36,657 bases of DNA from Saprospiraceae bacterium (GCA_027488855.1 JAIYAV010000154.1:1-36657), one strand, 5' to 3'; shown: positions 25,039-34,679, counted from the stretch's first letter. Translations and numbers: made by a program. The notes: generated by a model not told the origin, from the letters alone.

Positions 25039-25433
25039 AGCGATTTACGGATTTGGGCATCCAGGGAATACCAGCCTGGGCCCATGAGAAAAATGACCAC
25101 ATAGGGTATGAGGTAGGTAATGGCGTGCTCGCGTTCCACGAAGGGTTGACCATCGTGCCCATAGGTAATCGCCATGACCATGTTGAAAATAAGGGGAATA
25201 CAAGCCAGGCGGGTATACAAACCCAAAGCGATTAAAGCGGCACAAAACACTTCAGCAAATACACAAAGCGCCAGGGTAGCCTGATCCCCAATGCCAAAGG
25301 GATCGAGAAACTGCACCGGATTTTCGGTCAACAATTGTAAAAATTTACTTTTTCCCCATAGCCCCATCATCAGCCCGCCAAAGGCCAATCTGAGCAAAAG
25401 CAAGGCTAAATCGTAATTTCTTCCACTTTTCAT
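25032..25433 (-). CDS. DoxX-family membrane protein
   Basis: This 133-residue protein has four predicted transmembrane segments, starting with LLLLRLAFGGLMMGLWGKSKF, the typical first helix of the DoxX family (RxxxGxxFxxxGxxK pattern). The segments around LALCVFAEVFCAALIALGL and ITYLIPYVVIFLMGPG are the later helices. DoxX proteins are small inner-membrane proteins linked to redox or stress functions, with no established reaction for most. The ATG is at 25433. Its stop overlaps the beginning of the ApbE remnant, so the rearrangement that removed most of apbE has its junction right here. It is divergent from the glycosyltransferase region. Confidence 0.85.
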   Translation of the reverse strand: MKSGRNYDLALLLLRLAFGGLMMGLWGKSKFLQLLTENPVQFLDPFGIGDQATLALCVFAEVFCAALIALGLYTRLACIPLIFNMVMAITYGHDGQPFVEREHAITYLIPYVVIFLMGPGWYSLDAQIRKSLD

Positions 25434-25444
25434 TTCGCTTTGAG

Positions 25445-25452
25445 TAAATTTG
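25445..25452 (+). promoter_or_regulatory. -7 element upstream of the glycosyltransferase region
   Basis: TAAATTTG at 25445-25452 is a full match to TAnnTTTG and lies 78 bases before the ATG at 25531. No clear -33 TTG occurs at the normal distance. A perfect AGGAGG at about 25479 lies 8 bases before an in-frame TTG (25492) and can also pair with CCTCC at 25495-25499, so it may be a leader hairpin rather than a ribosome site. Confidence 0.4.
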
Positions 25453-25530
25453 ACCCGCCTAAAAATAAGGTTAAAGCAGGAGGATTTTTATTTGCCTCCA
25501 AATTTTAGCCAATATATTCCAATTTTCCGC

Positions 25531-27108
25531 ATGCAAGGTATTCGACTCAGTGACAATTTACTTTATTTCTGCGCCGCTTTTTTGCTGCTCGTCGGATACC
25601 TTTGGAATTTGGGTGTGCAACCCTTGTATATGGAAGAACCTCGCCGGACGATTGTAGCGATGGAACTCTTGGCGAATCAAAACCTTTGGGTGCCCACCCT
25701 GATCGGAGAATATTACTACAACAAACCACCGCTGTACAATTGGTTGCTGCTCGTTTTTGTTAAAATCTTTGGCGGATTCAACGAATTTGGGCTGCGATTG
25801 CCAACGGTTTTGTCCAGTTTTGGCATGGCTGCTTTGCTGTATGCTGCCGCAAAACGTTACTGGCAGGATGTATCTACAGCTATGCTAAGTGCCTTGTTGT
25901 TTTTGACGGCGTCTGGGGTGCTGTTGTTCTTCTCGATGCTGGCGGAGATTGATATGTTTTATTCCCTGATCGTATTCAGTGGCATTTTGGCCATTTATCA
26001 TTTTGGGGAAAAGGAGCGTTATTGGCCACTGTTTTTGTTGGTGTACCTGAGTTGTTCGCTGGGTGTTTTGACCAAAGGTTTGCCTTCCTTTGTGTTTACA
26101 GCGGTTTCTTTATTGGTGTATTTTATTGACAAAAAGCGTTTCAAAGTATTGTTTTATCCTGCCCACTTTGCGGGGATCGCACTGCTGGGAATCCTGCTTT
26201 TTGCCTATTATTCCCAGTACGCTCAATACCATGATTTGAGTCGGGTGTGGACGCGGATGCTCACGGAATCGGGCGATCGGACGGTAGTCAGCAACTCGCT
26301 GGGGGATTTTGCCAGCCATTTACTACTTTTCCCACTGAATTGGATTGGGGATATGGCTCCGGCCAGTTTTTTGCTGCTTTTTTTGTGGCGGAAAGACTGG
26401 AAATCTGTCTTATTCAAACAAAATCCCTTTGTGCGCTTTTGTACCCTGATGCTGTTGTTTAACGCTTTACCTTATTGGATTTCGCCGGGTACCCGGATGC
26501 GCTATGTGTACATGTTATACCCCTTGGCTTGTTTGATTTTGGCTTGGGTGTATGCGCAAAAGGCTGGGGCTCCAGCGTGGACAGGACGGACTTTTCGCAG
26601 CCTGGTTTTGGGGATTTTAGCCATTTTGACTTTAGGGGCTTGGGTCTTGCCATTCTTGCCGGAATTGCAATTTATGCTTACCAGTACTTATGTCTGGGCA
26701 CTGGGCACTTCTGTTGCGATGGGTTTGTGCTTTTGGGCGGTCTGGCGAAGACCAGAGTTTACGCTACCTTTATTACTGATTGCTTTTGCGGTTGTCCGGA
26801 TCGTATTCGATGGCTCGGTATTGCCACAACGAAATGACGAGAGTGGAGCCCAACGGGATCGAGCATTGGCCCAAAAAATTGATCAAATTGTGGGCGATGC
26901 GCCCCTCTACACGGCTTACCAGGAAAAAGTGGTGGCTTATACAACGATTGTTTATTTAAACCGTTTGCGTCCCAGGGTTGTCCAACGCAAAGACCACCTG
27001 AAGAAGGGGGCCTACTACCTGGTGCCACTCAGGAGAGCACCCAAAAACGTGGAAATTCTTCTCACTACGGTGTATGGAGAAAAGACAAAAGCACTGATTA
27101 AGTTATGA
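25531..27108 (+). CDS. GT-C fold glycosyltransferase (ArnT/PMT-like, GT39/GT83 type)
   Basis: This 525-residue integral membrane protein has about 11-12 transmembrane helices and a small C-terminal soluble tail. The first periplasmic loop carries the acidic motif YMEEPRR and later the KPPLYNW motif, both typical of ArnT and related lipid-sugar transferases that use polyprenyl-phosphate sugars on the outer side of the inner membrane. The frame is open to 25450; I chose the ATG at 25531, directly before the first hydrophobic helix. A TTG at 25492 preceded by AGGAGG is an alternative. It overlaps the FkbM gene by 4 bases (ATGA), so the two are cotranslated. The donor and acceptor are unknown. 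Confidence 0.87.
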   Translation: MQGIRLSDNLLYFCAAFLLLVGYLWNLGVQPLYMEEPRRTIVAMELLANQNLWVPTLIGEYYYNKPPLYNWLLLVFVKIFGGFNEFGLRLPTVLSSFGMAALLYAAAKRYWQDVSTAMLSALLFLTASGVLLFFSMLAEIDMFYSLIVFSGILAIYHFGEKERYWPLFLLVYLSCSLGVLTKGLPSFVFTAVSLLVYFIDKKRFKVLFYPAHFAGIALLGILLFAYYSQYAQYHDLSRVWTRMLTESGDRTVVSNSLGDFASHLLLFPLNWIGDMAPASFLLLFLWRKDWKSVLFKQNPFVRFCTLMLLFNALPYWISPGTRMRYVYMLYPLACLILAWVYAQKAGAPAWTGRTFRSLVLGILAILTLGAWVLPFLPELQFMLTSTYVWALGTSVAMGLCFWAVWRRPEFTLPLLLIAFAVVRIVFDGSVLPQRNDESGAQRDRALAQKIDQIVGDAPLYTAYQEKVVAYTTIVYLNRLRPRVVQRKDHLKKGAYYLVPLRRAPKNVEILLTTVYGEKTKALIKL

Positions 27109-27824
27109 AAGAAGCCATCAAACAACTACTCAAGAAACTGCCGATTGCCTTTACGCAGAATCAGCGTTATGACCGCCAAACCCGGGCGGTGATTCAAAAG
27201 GTGTGTCAGGCCGATAGCACCTGTGTAGATGTAGGTTGCCACAAAGGGGAGGTATTGGATGTGATGTTGCAGGCGGCACCTCGGGGCAAACATTATGGTT
27301 TTGAGCCGATTCCAGTGCTGTTTCAGGCTTTACAAGCCAAGTACGAGGGGCAAAATTGTGAGATTTTGGACATTGCCCTGAGCAATCAGGCGGGTGAGGC
27401 TACCTTTAATTATGTGGTGTCGAATCCTTCCTACAGTGGCTTGCGCAAGCGCAAATACGATCGGGAGGATGAAGTAGATACATCGATTACGGTGCGTACC
27501 GCCAAACTGGATGAGGTTTTACCCGCTGATCAAAAAGTTGACCTGATCAAAATAGATGTGGAAGGAGGGGAGATGCTGGTACTGGAAGGGGCAAAACAAA
27601 CTTTGCTCCAAAAGCGCCCAGTGGTTTTGTTCGAGCATGGTTTGGGGGCGTCGGATTATTACGGTGCCGGGCCGGAGCAGGTTTTTACCTATTTCGCGGA
27701 ATGTGGGTATACCATTAGTACGTTAAAAGCCTGGTTGAATGGGGAGGGGGCTTTTGATCAAAAGGATTTTGAAGCCCAGTTTTTTCAAAAGCACAACTAT
27801 TTTTTTATTGCTTATCCTAGCTAA
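27105..27824 (+). CDS. FkbM-family SAM-dependent methyltransferase
   Basis: The 239-residue product has a SAM-binding motif VDVGCHKGEV (39-48), the GFEPIP acidic loop, and the FkbM signature DLIKIDVEGGEMLVLEGA in the second half, followed by VLFEHG. FkbM-type enzymes methylate hydroxyl groups of sugars or polyketides. The overlapping start with the GT-C gene and the glycosyltransferases downstream make sugar O-methylation on a surface glycan the best guess, by context only. The first 35 residues are basic and may contact the membrane. No sign of damage is seen. Confidence 0.9.
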   Translation: MKEAIKQLLKKLPIAFTQNQRYDRQTRAVIQKVCQADSTCVDVGCHKGEVLDVMLQAAPRGKHYGFEPIPVLFQALQAKYEGQNCEILDIALSNQAGEATFNYVVSNPSYSGLRKRKYDREDEVDTSITVRTAKLDEVLPADQKVDLIKIDVEGGEMLVLEGAKQTLLQKRPVVLFEHGLGASDYYGAGPEQVFTYFAECGYTISTLKAWLNGEGAFDQKDFEAQFFQKHNYFFIAYPS

Positions 27825-27843
27825 AATCCTTTTGGGTTTAGTG

Positions 27844-27851
27844 TATCTTTG
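27844..27851 (+). promoter_or_regulatory. -7 element of the AAA-ATPase-like gene
   Basis: TATCTTTG at 27844-27851 is a full match to TAnnTTTG and lies 19 bases before the ATG at 27871. No -33 TTG is seen at the usual 19-21 bases. The separate promoter suggests that this gene is independent of the glycosyltransferase genes around it. Confidence 0.4.
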
Positions 27852-27870
27852 AGTGTACAATTAAAGTATA

Positions 27871-29145
27871 ATGATTAAAGTACCTTACGGCATCAGCAAT
27901 TTCGAAATCCTGCGCAACGGCAATTATTACTTTGTGGATCGGACCGATTTTATTGCTAAGCTGGAGGATTTGCCCACTTTGTATCATTTCTTTTTGCGGC
28001 CACGTCGCTTTGGCAAAAGTTTATGGTTGTCCATTTTGGAATATTATTATGATGTATGCAAAGCAGATCGGTTCGTTGAGTTATTTGGAGCATTGAAGAT
28101 TGGACAAAATCCTACCGCGCAGGCAAACCAATACTTGGTCTTAAGTTTCGATTTCAGTGGGATTGACACCAGCACGCAGGCACAAGCTCAACATGGTTTT
28201 TTGGTAAAAGTAAAAACGGGCATCAAACAACTATTGCTTAAATATCCAGAGCGCTTTGATGCTGCTGATTTGAAAAAAATAGGTGAGGCGCAAAGCCCCG
28301 AGGAAGCACTCTTAAGTTGGCATGAAACCTGGATAAGCAAAGCCAAAGGGGCAAAAGTTTTTGTCTTGATTGACGAATATGACCATTTTACCAACCGAAT
28401 CCTGGTCTACAATCGGGAGCATTTCAGACAAGTTGTAGGGCGAGAGGGCTATTACCGGTCTTTTTTTGAAGTGTTAAAAACAGGCACACAGCAAGGGATC
28501 GTGGGGCGGATTTTTGTGACTGGCGTTACTCCAGTTACGCTGGATAGTTTAACCAGTGGGTTCAACATTGGACACAATTTGACGCTCGATTTAAGCTGGC
28601 ATAACCTACTTGGATTCAATGAGCAAGAAGTAACTACGCTGCTAAATGGTGCAGGCATAACGCCATTAGAGCTACCGAGTACTTTGGCTGATTTACGAGA
28701 TTGGTACAATGGTTATCAATTCCACCAACACGCAGCTAGCCGCCTCTATAACCCAGACATGTTGCTGTATTTCGTTCGGGAGTTTCAAATGCAAAAAGCT
28801 TACCCTAGCACCATGCTTGATGTCAACATAAGCAGTGATTATTCCCGAATCTCACAAACCTTGACTTTGGGAGATTATGATAAAAACACGGCTTTGCTAC
28901 AAGAATTGATTGATGAAAAAGTGGTAAAAGGTGGACTGACCGTGCAGTTTAGCTTGGAAAAAGACTGGACGCATGATGATATGCTCAGTTTGCTGTTTTA
29001 CAATGGATTGATCACCATAGAAGCAGAGCAGCTTGGTGAATATGTATTTAAAATTCCAAATCAGGGTATTCGTGAATTGTACTTTGGTTTATTCAAGGAT
29101 TTGGTGTTGAAGCGAGCGCAAATTTTTGATAATCATATTGATTAG
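27871..29145 (+). CDS. AAA-ATPase-like protein (AAA_34 type) lacking the usual nuclease tail
   Basis: The 424-residue protein belongs to a family frequent in Bacteroidota, often in many copies. It opens with PYGISNFEILRNGNYYFVDRTDFI. The Walker A-like motif is the family variant RPRRFGKSL (43-51), and Walker B is VFVLIDEYDHF (163-173). A helical region with the LRDWYNGYQF element lies near residue 280. Full members carry a further C-terminal PD-(D/E)xK nuclease-like domain of about 100 residues. Here the protein stops shortly after the IPNQGIRELYFGLFKDLV linker, so that domain is missing. Function is unknown for the family; roles in mobile elements or defence have been proposed. It looks inserted between glycosyltransferase genes. 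Confidence 0.85.
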   Translation: MIKVPYGISNFEILRNGNYYFVDRTDFIAKLEDLPTLYHFFLRPRRFGKSLWLSILEYYYDVCKADRFVELFGALKIGQNPTAQANQYLVLSFDFSGIDTSTQAQAQHGFLVKVKTGIKQLLLKYPERFDAADLKKIGEAQSPEEALLSWHETWISKAKGAKVFVLIDEYDHFTNRILVYNREHFRQVVGREGYYRSFFEVLKTGTQQGIVGRIFVTGVTPVTLDSLTSGFNIGHNLTLDLSWHNLLGFNEQEVTTLLNGAGITPLELPSTLADLRDWYNGYQFHQHAASRLYNPDMLLYFVREFQMQKAYPSTMLDVNISSDYSRISQTLTLGDYDKNTALLQELIDEKVVKGGLTVQFSLEKDWTHDDMLSLLFYNGLITIEAEQLGEYVFKIPNQGIRELYFGLFKDLVLKRAQIFDNHID

Positions 29146-29221
29146 TGCATGGAACGTAGGGAGTCTAAAAAATTAACCCTTGGTTTTTTTGCGTCCGAAA
29201 CAATTCTACACATTCTTCATC

Positions 29222-29229
29222 TATATTTG
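29222..29229 (+). promoter_or_regulatory. -7 element before the large membrane protein gene
   Basis: TATATTTG at 29222-29229 fully matches TAnnTTTG and lies 14 bases before the ATG at 29244, predicting a leader of under 10 bases. The nearest upstream TTTG (29188-29191) is 30 bases away, further than normal, so the -33 box is unclear. Confidence 0.45.
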
Positions 29230-29243
29230 CCACAAAACATCCA

Positions 29244-31061
29244 ATGCAAGCACCTAAGTCCCTGCTCAGTCTCTTCCTTTGTTGGGCAATTCTCTTTTCA
29301 GCCCTGTTTTTTTATTTTCCGCGCTGGAAAAACCACTATGCGGAAGCGACCATAGGCTGGGATGTCACTGGATACTACTACTATTTGCCCGCCCTTTTTA
29401 TCTACAAGGACATCAAGCAGGTGCACTTTAAAGATCAAATTACCCAACAATATCGCCCTACTCCCGATTTTCAACAAGCTTTTTTGCACCCCAGTGGCAA
29501 CTATGTCATGAAGTATTCCCTGGGTCAGGCGGTGCTTTATTCGCCCTTTTTTCTCGTGGCCCATGTCTGGGCTTCCATGAGTGATGCACATCCGGCGGAT
29601 GGTTTTTCTTTTCCCTACCAATTTATGCTGGCTTTTGGTGGATTGCTGGTGGCGTTTTTGGGTTTGTTCGTGTTGAGGAAGGTTTTGCTGCGGTTTTTCA
29701 GTGATCTGGCTACTGCAATCACCTTAGTTTTACTGGTTTTTGGCACCAATTACCTTGAATATGGCAGCATTACGGGGTCGATGACGCACAACTACCTGTT
29801 CACCCTGTATGCCTTGTTGTTGGCGGTGACCATCCGTTTTTATGAAAAACCGAGTTACCCTAAGGCGATTGGAATCGGCTTATTCGTTGGTTTAGCGGCC
29901 TTGGTGCGCCCTACCGAAATCATCAGCGCCTTAATCCCCTTGCTTTGGTCGTTTAATTTGCCGCTGAAAAGTGGATTGCTTGAAAAATGGCAATTCGTTA
30001 AAGATAAATTCCGCTACTTGGCAGTAGCCGTCATCGTAACTGGATTGGTGGGTTCCCTGCAATTGATCTATTGGAAATATGTCTCTGGCGATTGGTTCGT
30101 GTACAGTTATCAGGAAGAAGGATTCAGCTGGTTGCGGCCACACATTTGGAATTGTTTGTTCAGTTACCGTGCGGGCTGGTTGATGTATGCGCCGATTATG
30201 ATCTTTTCACTGATTGGATTCAGTCAATTGTCCAAACAGCATCGAACACTTTTTCCAGGTTTATTGGCCTTTAGCCTTTTGTTCATGTACATTGCTTTTG
30301 CCTGGGACATTTGGTGGTACGGCGGGAGTTTGGGGCAAAGGGCGATGGTACAAGCTTACCCCATTTTGGCATTCCCATTGACTGCATTTGTTGAAGCGAG
30401 TTTAAAAAGTCGGATTTGGAAATATGTTTTTGGCGCAATAGCCCTGGTTTTTGTGTACATCAACATCTGGTGGATCCACCAGGCCCATTGGGGGGGCTTG
30501 TTTGTGCCGGAACAGGTGAATCGGGCTTATTATTGGAATGTTTTGGGCCGCTTTAAAAAAGCCGATACTGAAACAATGAAACTGTTGGATACCAACGAGC
30601 CCGGCTATTATGGCGTACGCAAAGATGTAAGGCAATTATTGTACGAAAACTTTGAACAGGATACTTCGACTGCCGTTTGTGACTTGCCTCCTATCGAAGG
30701 ACAGCGTAGCGCCTGTTTGAACGCAAGTGTACAAAGCCTGGCTTCATACTCAGTTCCTTTTGTTACCGGGGATGCAGGCTGGCTCCGGGCCACTGGCACT
30801 TTTCGCTGCCGCACCAAGGATTGGAACATTTGGTCGAGCCCTCAATTGTTGCTGATCTTTTACAATGGCGGGGAAATCCTGAAATCGGAACAAATCCGGG
30901 TGTACCGCTTCCTCAACGACGGCGAGACCAAAACTTTATTTTTTGACATCAAAGCCCCCAAGGCATCATTTGACCGGGTCGGCGTATCCGTTTGGAATGG
31001 GGGAGGGGTAATGCCGATTCTGGTGGACGAACTTAAATTGGAAGCTTTTAATAAACAATAA
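29244..31061 (+). CDS. Polytopic membrane protein, putative GT-C glycosyltransferase, with C-terminal beta domain
   Basis: The 605-residue protein has about ten transmembrane helices in the first 420 residues. A loop after the first helix holds the acidic motif [17 protein letters not shown], similar in place to the catalytic acidic loop of GT-C enzymes. The remainder (about 450-605) is soluble, with [13 protein letters not shown], an expected beta-sandwich, and a final VDELKLEAF strand. The ending resembles those of the lipoprotein and large membrane protein downstream. Sugar transfer from a polyprenyl donor is inferred from fold and neighbours. The GT2 gene starts 4 bp after its stop. Confidence 0.75.
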   Translation: MQAPKSLLSLFLCWAILFSALFFYFPRWKNHYAEATIGWDVTGYYYYLPALFIYKDIKQVHFKDQITQQYRPTPDFQQAFLHPSGNYVMKYSLGQAVLYSPFFLVAHVWASMSDAHPADGFSFPYQFMLAFGGLLVAFLGLFVLRKVLLRFFSDLATAITLVLLVFGTNYLEYGSITGSMTHNYLFTLYALLLAVTIRFYEKPSYPKAIGIGLFVGLAALVRPTEIISALIPLLWSFNLPLKSGLLEKWQFVKDKFRYLAVAVIVTGLVGSLQLIYWKYVSGDWFVYSYQEEGFSWLRPHIWNCLFSYRAGWLMYAPIMIFSLIGFSQLSKQHRTLFPGLLAFSLLFMYIAFAWDIWWYGGSLGQRAMVQAYPILAFPLTAFVEASLKSRIWKYVFGAIALVFVYINIWWIHQAHWGGLFVPEQVNRAYYWNVLGRFKKADTETMKLLDTNEPGYYGVRKDVRQLLYENFEQDTSTAVCDLPPIEGQRSACLNASVQSLASYSVPFVTGDAGWLRATGTFRCRTKDWNIWSSPQLLLIFYNGGEILKSEQIRVYRFLNDGETKTLFFDIKAPKASFDRVGVSVWNGGGVMPILVDELKLEAFNKQ

Positions 31062-31065
31062 TGCT

Positions 31066-31791
31066 GTGGTGATCAAAAAACTGTCGATTGTAGTGCCTGC
31101 CTACAATGAAGGAAAAACCATCCACCTGATTTTGGAGAAAATTGCTGCGGTAAACTTGATCAATGGCATTGAGAAGGAGATCATTTTGGTCAACGATTGT
31201 TCCAAAGACGATACGGAGGAGGCGATTTTTAGGTTCCAAAATCAGCATCCCGAACTCAACCTGCAATACTACAAACACGAAGTCAATGCGGGCAAAGGTG
31301 CCGCACTACATACCGGAATCCAGCGTGCTACGGGCGATTACTTAATCATCCAAGATGCTGATCTGGAATATGACCCGGATGAATACAATGACCTGCTGAA
31401 ACCCGTGCTGAAAGGTTTTGCCGATGTGGTGTACGGTTCTCGCTTTATGGGCAGCAAACCCCATCGAATCCTGTTCTTTTGGCATTCGATTGGCAATAAA
31501 TTCCTGACCTTTCTATCCAATTTTTTCAGCAACCTCAACCTGACGGACATGGAGACTTGTTACAAGTTGTTCAACACCAAGGTGGTGCAGGGATTGAATT
31601 TGGTGGAAAAAAGATTTGGTTTTGAGCCTGAAGTCACCGCCAAGATCGCCCGCATCAAAGGCATCCGCATCTATGAAGTGGGTATTTCTTACTATGGCCG
31701 AACTTACGAAGAGGGCAAAAAAATTGGCTGGAAAGATGGTTTTCGGGCGATTTATTGTATTTTGAAATATGGATTATTTAAGGCTAAATGA
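31066..31791 (+). CDS. GT2-family glycosyltransferase (dolichyl-phosphate mannose synthase-like)
   Basis: The 241-residue protein is a GT-A fold enzyme. It has [11 protein letters not shown] (9-19), the nucleotide-binding [20 protein letters not shown], the metal-binding DADLEYDP, and the ETCYKLF acceptor region. It closely follows the layout of polyprenyl-phosphate sugar synthases, which load the carrier used by GT-C enzymes such as its neighbours. There is no C-terminal membrane anchor. The start is a GTG (31066 or the next codon at 31069), as the nearby ATG at 31061 is out of frame and overlaps the previous stop. The next gene follows after 8 bp. Confidence 0.92.
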   Translation: MVIKKLSIVVPAYNEGKTIHLILEKIAAVNLINGIEKEIILVNDCSKDDTEEAIFRFQNQHPELNLQYYKHEVNAGKGAALHTGIQRATGDYLIIQDADLEYDPDEYNDLLKPVLKGFADVVYGSRFMGSKPHRILFFWHSIGNKFLTFLSNFFSNLNLTDMETCYKLFNTKVVQGLNLVEKRFGFEPEVTAKIARIKGIRIYEVGISYYGRTYEEGKKIGWKDGFRAIYCILKYGLFKAK

Positions 31792-31799
31792 AGTGATTT

Positions 31800-32324
31800 A
31801 TGAGACATAGTGTAACTGTTATTGGTCTTTTGTTACTATTGGCAATTGCTTTTGCTTGTAAAAAAGAAGCAACAGCCCTGGGCGAATTTGCCTTCCTGAA
31901 CGATTTCGAAGGCCAATTTGGGTACAATCCCCATGTATCCCTGGGTAAAGTGAGCCACAGTGGCAAAGCTTTTTGCCGGATGAGCAACGCCCTGGAATTC
32001 AGCCCGGCGTTTATCCAGCAGTTTAAAAATATATCCGCCGTGAAATTTTCCAAAGTACGCTTCAGTGCTTATGTCCTGATTCCCGATGCGGGTACAGCTG
32101 CAGCGCTGGTGGTACAGGTCTGGAGCCCGGAAAATACCCCGCTCAAGGTGGATCAAGTCAATGTATTAGGGAGTGACATGGGCACCAATCGCTGGAAACA
32201 ATTGGTGCTGGAAATGCCCCTAAGTGATTTGCTCGCCCCTGAAAACCAGGTGCGTTGCTTTATTCACAATCCCGGCCTGCAGAACGTTTACGTGGACGAT
32301 TGTCTGGTGGAGTTTTTGCCTTAA
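31800..32324 (+). CDS. Lipoprotein with carbohydrate-binding-like beta-sandwich
   Basis: The 174-residue lipoprotein has its lipobox in IAFAC, with the modified Cys at residue 20. The mature part begins near FLNDFEGQFGY, continues with SGKAFCRMSNALEFSP and strands VRFSAYVLIP and ALVVQVWSP, and closes with MPLSDLL then NVYVDDCLVEFLP. This pattern is common in jelly-roll carbohydrate-binding modules. The closing strand resembles the C-termini of the two membrane glycosyltransferase-like proteins in the same gene group. It lies in the operon between the GT2 and the 776-residue membrane protein genes. It may be a stand-alone binding partner of these proteins; that is inference. Confidence 0.75.
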   Translation: MRHSVTVIGLLLLLAIAFACKKEATALGEFAFLNDFEGQFGYNPHVSLGKVSHSGKAFCRMSNALEFSPAFIQQFKNISAVKFSKVRFSAYVLIPDAGTAAALVVQVWSPENTPLKVDQVNVLGSDMGTNRWKQLVLEMPLSDLLAPENQVRCFIHNPGLQNVYVDDCLVEFLP

Positions 32325-32348
32325 TTTTACGCAGTTAACCTGAGGATC

Positions 32349-34679
32349 ATGACCCAACATAAAGGTTTAGGCCTGCTGTTTACCATTTTATTGTCGGCTA
32401 CGGCCTTGTTTTTCCATTATCGGCCTTATCTCACGGATCCCGATAATACCTTCTTTAACTTGTATGGTGATGGCTACAAGAACTACTTTACGGTTTATTA
32501 CCACGTCAAACATGATGCCACTTACACGCATTTTGAGGGGATGAACTACCCGTATGGGGAGCACATCATGTATACGGATTGCCAACCCATTTTGGCTAAC
32601 ACCTTGAAATTCATCAGCCAAAACGTTGTTGACATCTCGGAGCATACCATTGCCATTATGAACATTGCGATTGTGCTCTCCTTTTTGTTTTGTGCGGTGT
32701 TGTTGTACTTGATTTTGACCAAATTGAAAGTGGCACCCTGGTTTGCTACGCTGGCTGCACTGGGTATCATGTTGATGTCGCCGCAGCATTTCCGACCCAT
32801 TGCGCATTACGCCTTGTCCTACGGATTTGTAGTGCCTTTGATCATTTATTTGTTGTTGCGTTTTGAGGAAAAACCATCTTACCTGATCAGTGCCATCATT
32901 GGAGTGGTCATTGGTGTATACGGATTGATTCACATGTATTACCTGGCCATTGCGGGGATGCTGATTGGCTGGTACTTTCTGTTTACTTTTTTGAAGAACA
33001 AAAGTTGGAAAGAAGTCCTTCGCCTGGGAGTTCATTATGGCATCCAGGTCATATTGCCCTTTATGCTCATTCAAATCTGGATGATGAGCACGGATACGGT
33101 GACGGATAGACCTCCAACCCCCTTTGGTTTTTTGGACTACCGGGCGCGTTGGGAAGGCATCGTGACGGCGATTCAAATGCCTTATTGGGCCTGGATTAAT
33201 ACAAACGTGGTGGACATCCGCGACATGACTTTTGAAAGTGAAATCTACATTGGTCTGGTAGGGGTGATTGGGTTTATTGCCTTTTTTATCCCTTTGCTGC
33301 GCAAAAAGGTGTTGCCTCAAACGGAAGATTTGGCACCACGGTTTTTGCGTTTGTTTTTTCCTGCCATTCTGCTCATGCTGGTGGTTTCACTCGGTTTGCC
33401 CTTTGTATTGCCGGGTTTGGATTTTTTGATCGATTATCTGGGCCCATTCCGCCAATTCCGGGGGCAGGGGCGTTTTGCCTGGGCGTTTTACTACGGCTGG
33501 GGGATTGTGTTGTGGTATTTGTTGTACCAAAAAGCATTGGTTTGGACGGGTACGCGCCGGGTGGTGTTGATTGGGGGGGCCTTGCTGATTCTCGGCATGG
33601 AATCCTACTTCATGTCTACCGCTTCCTTCATCAAACCCTGGAAAGACGAGGCCCACTACAATCGCCAGCAATTTGAAAGTGGACCGGGGTATTGGTTCAA
33701 GGACATCAATTTATTGGACTATCAGGCTGTATTGCCGATGCCTTATTTTCATGTGGGTTCGGAAAATTTCATTGTAGATGCACCCGGAAACGCAGTGCGA
33801 CTGGCCACCTTGCCGGGCTGGCTCTATGGTTTTGGCAACATGGGGGTACAAATGAGCCGCACGTCTTTTTCACAAACCATCAAGCGAGTTCCGCTGGATA
33901 TGTTGCCTTATCGACCCATTCCAGTACTTAAGGACTTACCGAATAACAAACCATTTTTGGTCGTAATGGACAAAGGACAGTATTTTTCTACTACCCAGGG
34001 CACCAGTTATTTGTTGCGTTTTAGCGAGATGTTGTACGAGGATTCGCTGGTGCAGTTGCGCAAACTGCCACTAGATGCATTCGATCAGGCCATCAATGCC
34101 TGGCGGCAAGACATCAAAGGGGGCTATGAAGGCACCTTGCAAAAAGGCTTTCAGCGGGACGGATTTTTGTTGCCAGATAGCAGCTATCAGTTTTATTACG
34201 AGAATTTTGACAAACTAAAATCTCCCAAAACCTATCAAGGCAAAGGTGCATTTGTGGGGCAACGGAAATTTTTGGGCAAAGGCCGCAAACAGGTACCATT
34301 TTTGACCTTTGAAACTCCGGCGGCCAATACCGAATGTTCGGTGTGGGTCTATCTCGGTGAAGACCAACGCCCAAGGATGAACTTCAAAGGTTACGAAATT
34401 GACGTAGCGGGCAATCGACGCCTGATTGTACACAATGCCTGCAAATTTGACTTACAGGTGCTGGACAACAACGGCTGGGGCCTGGTCGTTTTTCCGATCA
34501 ATGCCAGTCGGGGAGGAGCTACGGTGGAGATGGAACTGGAATACAAGGACATGAACATCAAGGATGTTTACGTCGACGAGTTTTTGGTGCGGCAGGTCGG
34601 TCGCCCCGAGGATAATATTTTTTGGCGGAGGGGCAATGATCTGGTGTTCAATAATTTCTGGTTTCCTAAAATGTATTAA
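32349..34679 (+). CDS. Large polytopic membrane protein, GT-C-like, with C-terminal beta domain
   Basis: The 776-residue protein has a first helix followed by a long loop containing NLYGDGYKNYF, an acidic loop in the position of GT-C active sites, and then about ten more helices up to residue 430. The periplasmic part follows, with GQGRFAWAFYYGW and a domain of about 350 residues. The last 150 residues (from YYENFDKLKSP) look like a beta-sandwich closing with DVYVDEFLVRQ. No exact family could be named; it recalls the YfhO-type or other polyprenyl-sugar-dependent transferases. It lies 24 bp after the lipoprotein gene and 9 bp before the next membrane protein gene. Confidence 0.75.
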   Translation: MTQHKGLGLLFTILLSATALFFHYRPYLTDPDNTFFNLYGDGYKNYFTVYYHVKHDATYTHFEGMNYPYGEHIMYTDCQPILANTLKFISQNVVDISEHTIAIMNIAIVLSFLFCAVLLYLILTKLKVAPWFATLAALGIMLMSPQHFRPIAHYALSYGFVVPLIIYLLLRFEEKPSYLISAIIGVVIGVYGLIHMYYLAIAGMLIGWYFLFTFLKNKSWKEVLRLGVHYGIQVILPFMLIQIWMMSTDTVTDRPPTPFGFLDYRARWEGIVTAIQMPYWAWINTNVVDIRDMTFESEIYIGLVGVIGFIAFFIPLLRKKVLPQTEDLAPRFLRLFFPAILLMLVVSLGLPFVLPGLDFLIDYLGPFRQFRGQGRFAWAFYYGWGIVLWYLLYQKALVWTGTRRVVLIGGALLILGMESYFMSTASFIKPWKDEAHYNRQQFESGPGYWFKDINLLDYQAVLPMPYFHVGSENFIVDAPGNAVRLATLPGWLYGFGNMGVQMSRTSFSQTIKRVPLDMLPYRPIPVLKDLPNNKPFLVVMDKGQYFSTTQGTSYLLRFSEMLYEDSLVQLRKLPLDAFDQAINAWRQDIKGGYEGTLQKGFQRDGFLLPDSSYQFYYENFDKLKSPKTYQGKGAFVGQRKFLGKGRKQVPFLTFETPAANTECSVWVYLGEDQRPRMNFKGYEIDVAGNRRLIVHNACKFDLQVLDNNGWGLVVFPINASRGGATVEMELEYKDMNIKDVYVDEFLVRQVGRPEDNIFWRRGNDLVFNNFWFPKMY

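Noticed and set aside
25475-25495. AGGAGG followed by an in-frame TTG (25492) as the true start of the GT-C gene
   Set aside because: Shine-Dalgarno use is rare in this group and the ATG at 25531 directly precedes the first helix. The purine stretch also pairs with CCTCC just downstream.
27871-29145. AAA-ATPase-like gene as part of a defence system
   Set aside because: No partner nuclease, toxin, reverse transcriptase or restriction gene lies next to it. The neighbours are glycan genes.
32388-33320. 310-codon minus-strand frame opposite the 776-residue membrane protein
   Set aside because: The composition (very rich in Gln, His and Asn) is what antisense of hydrophobic codons gives, and the plus-strand gene is well supported.
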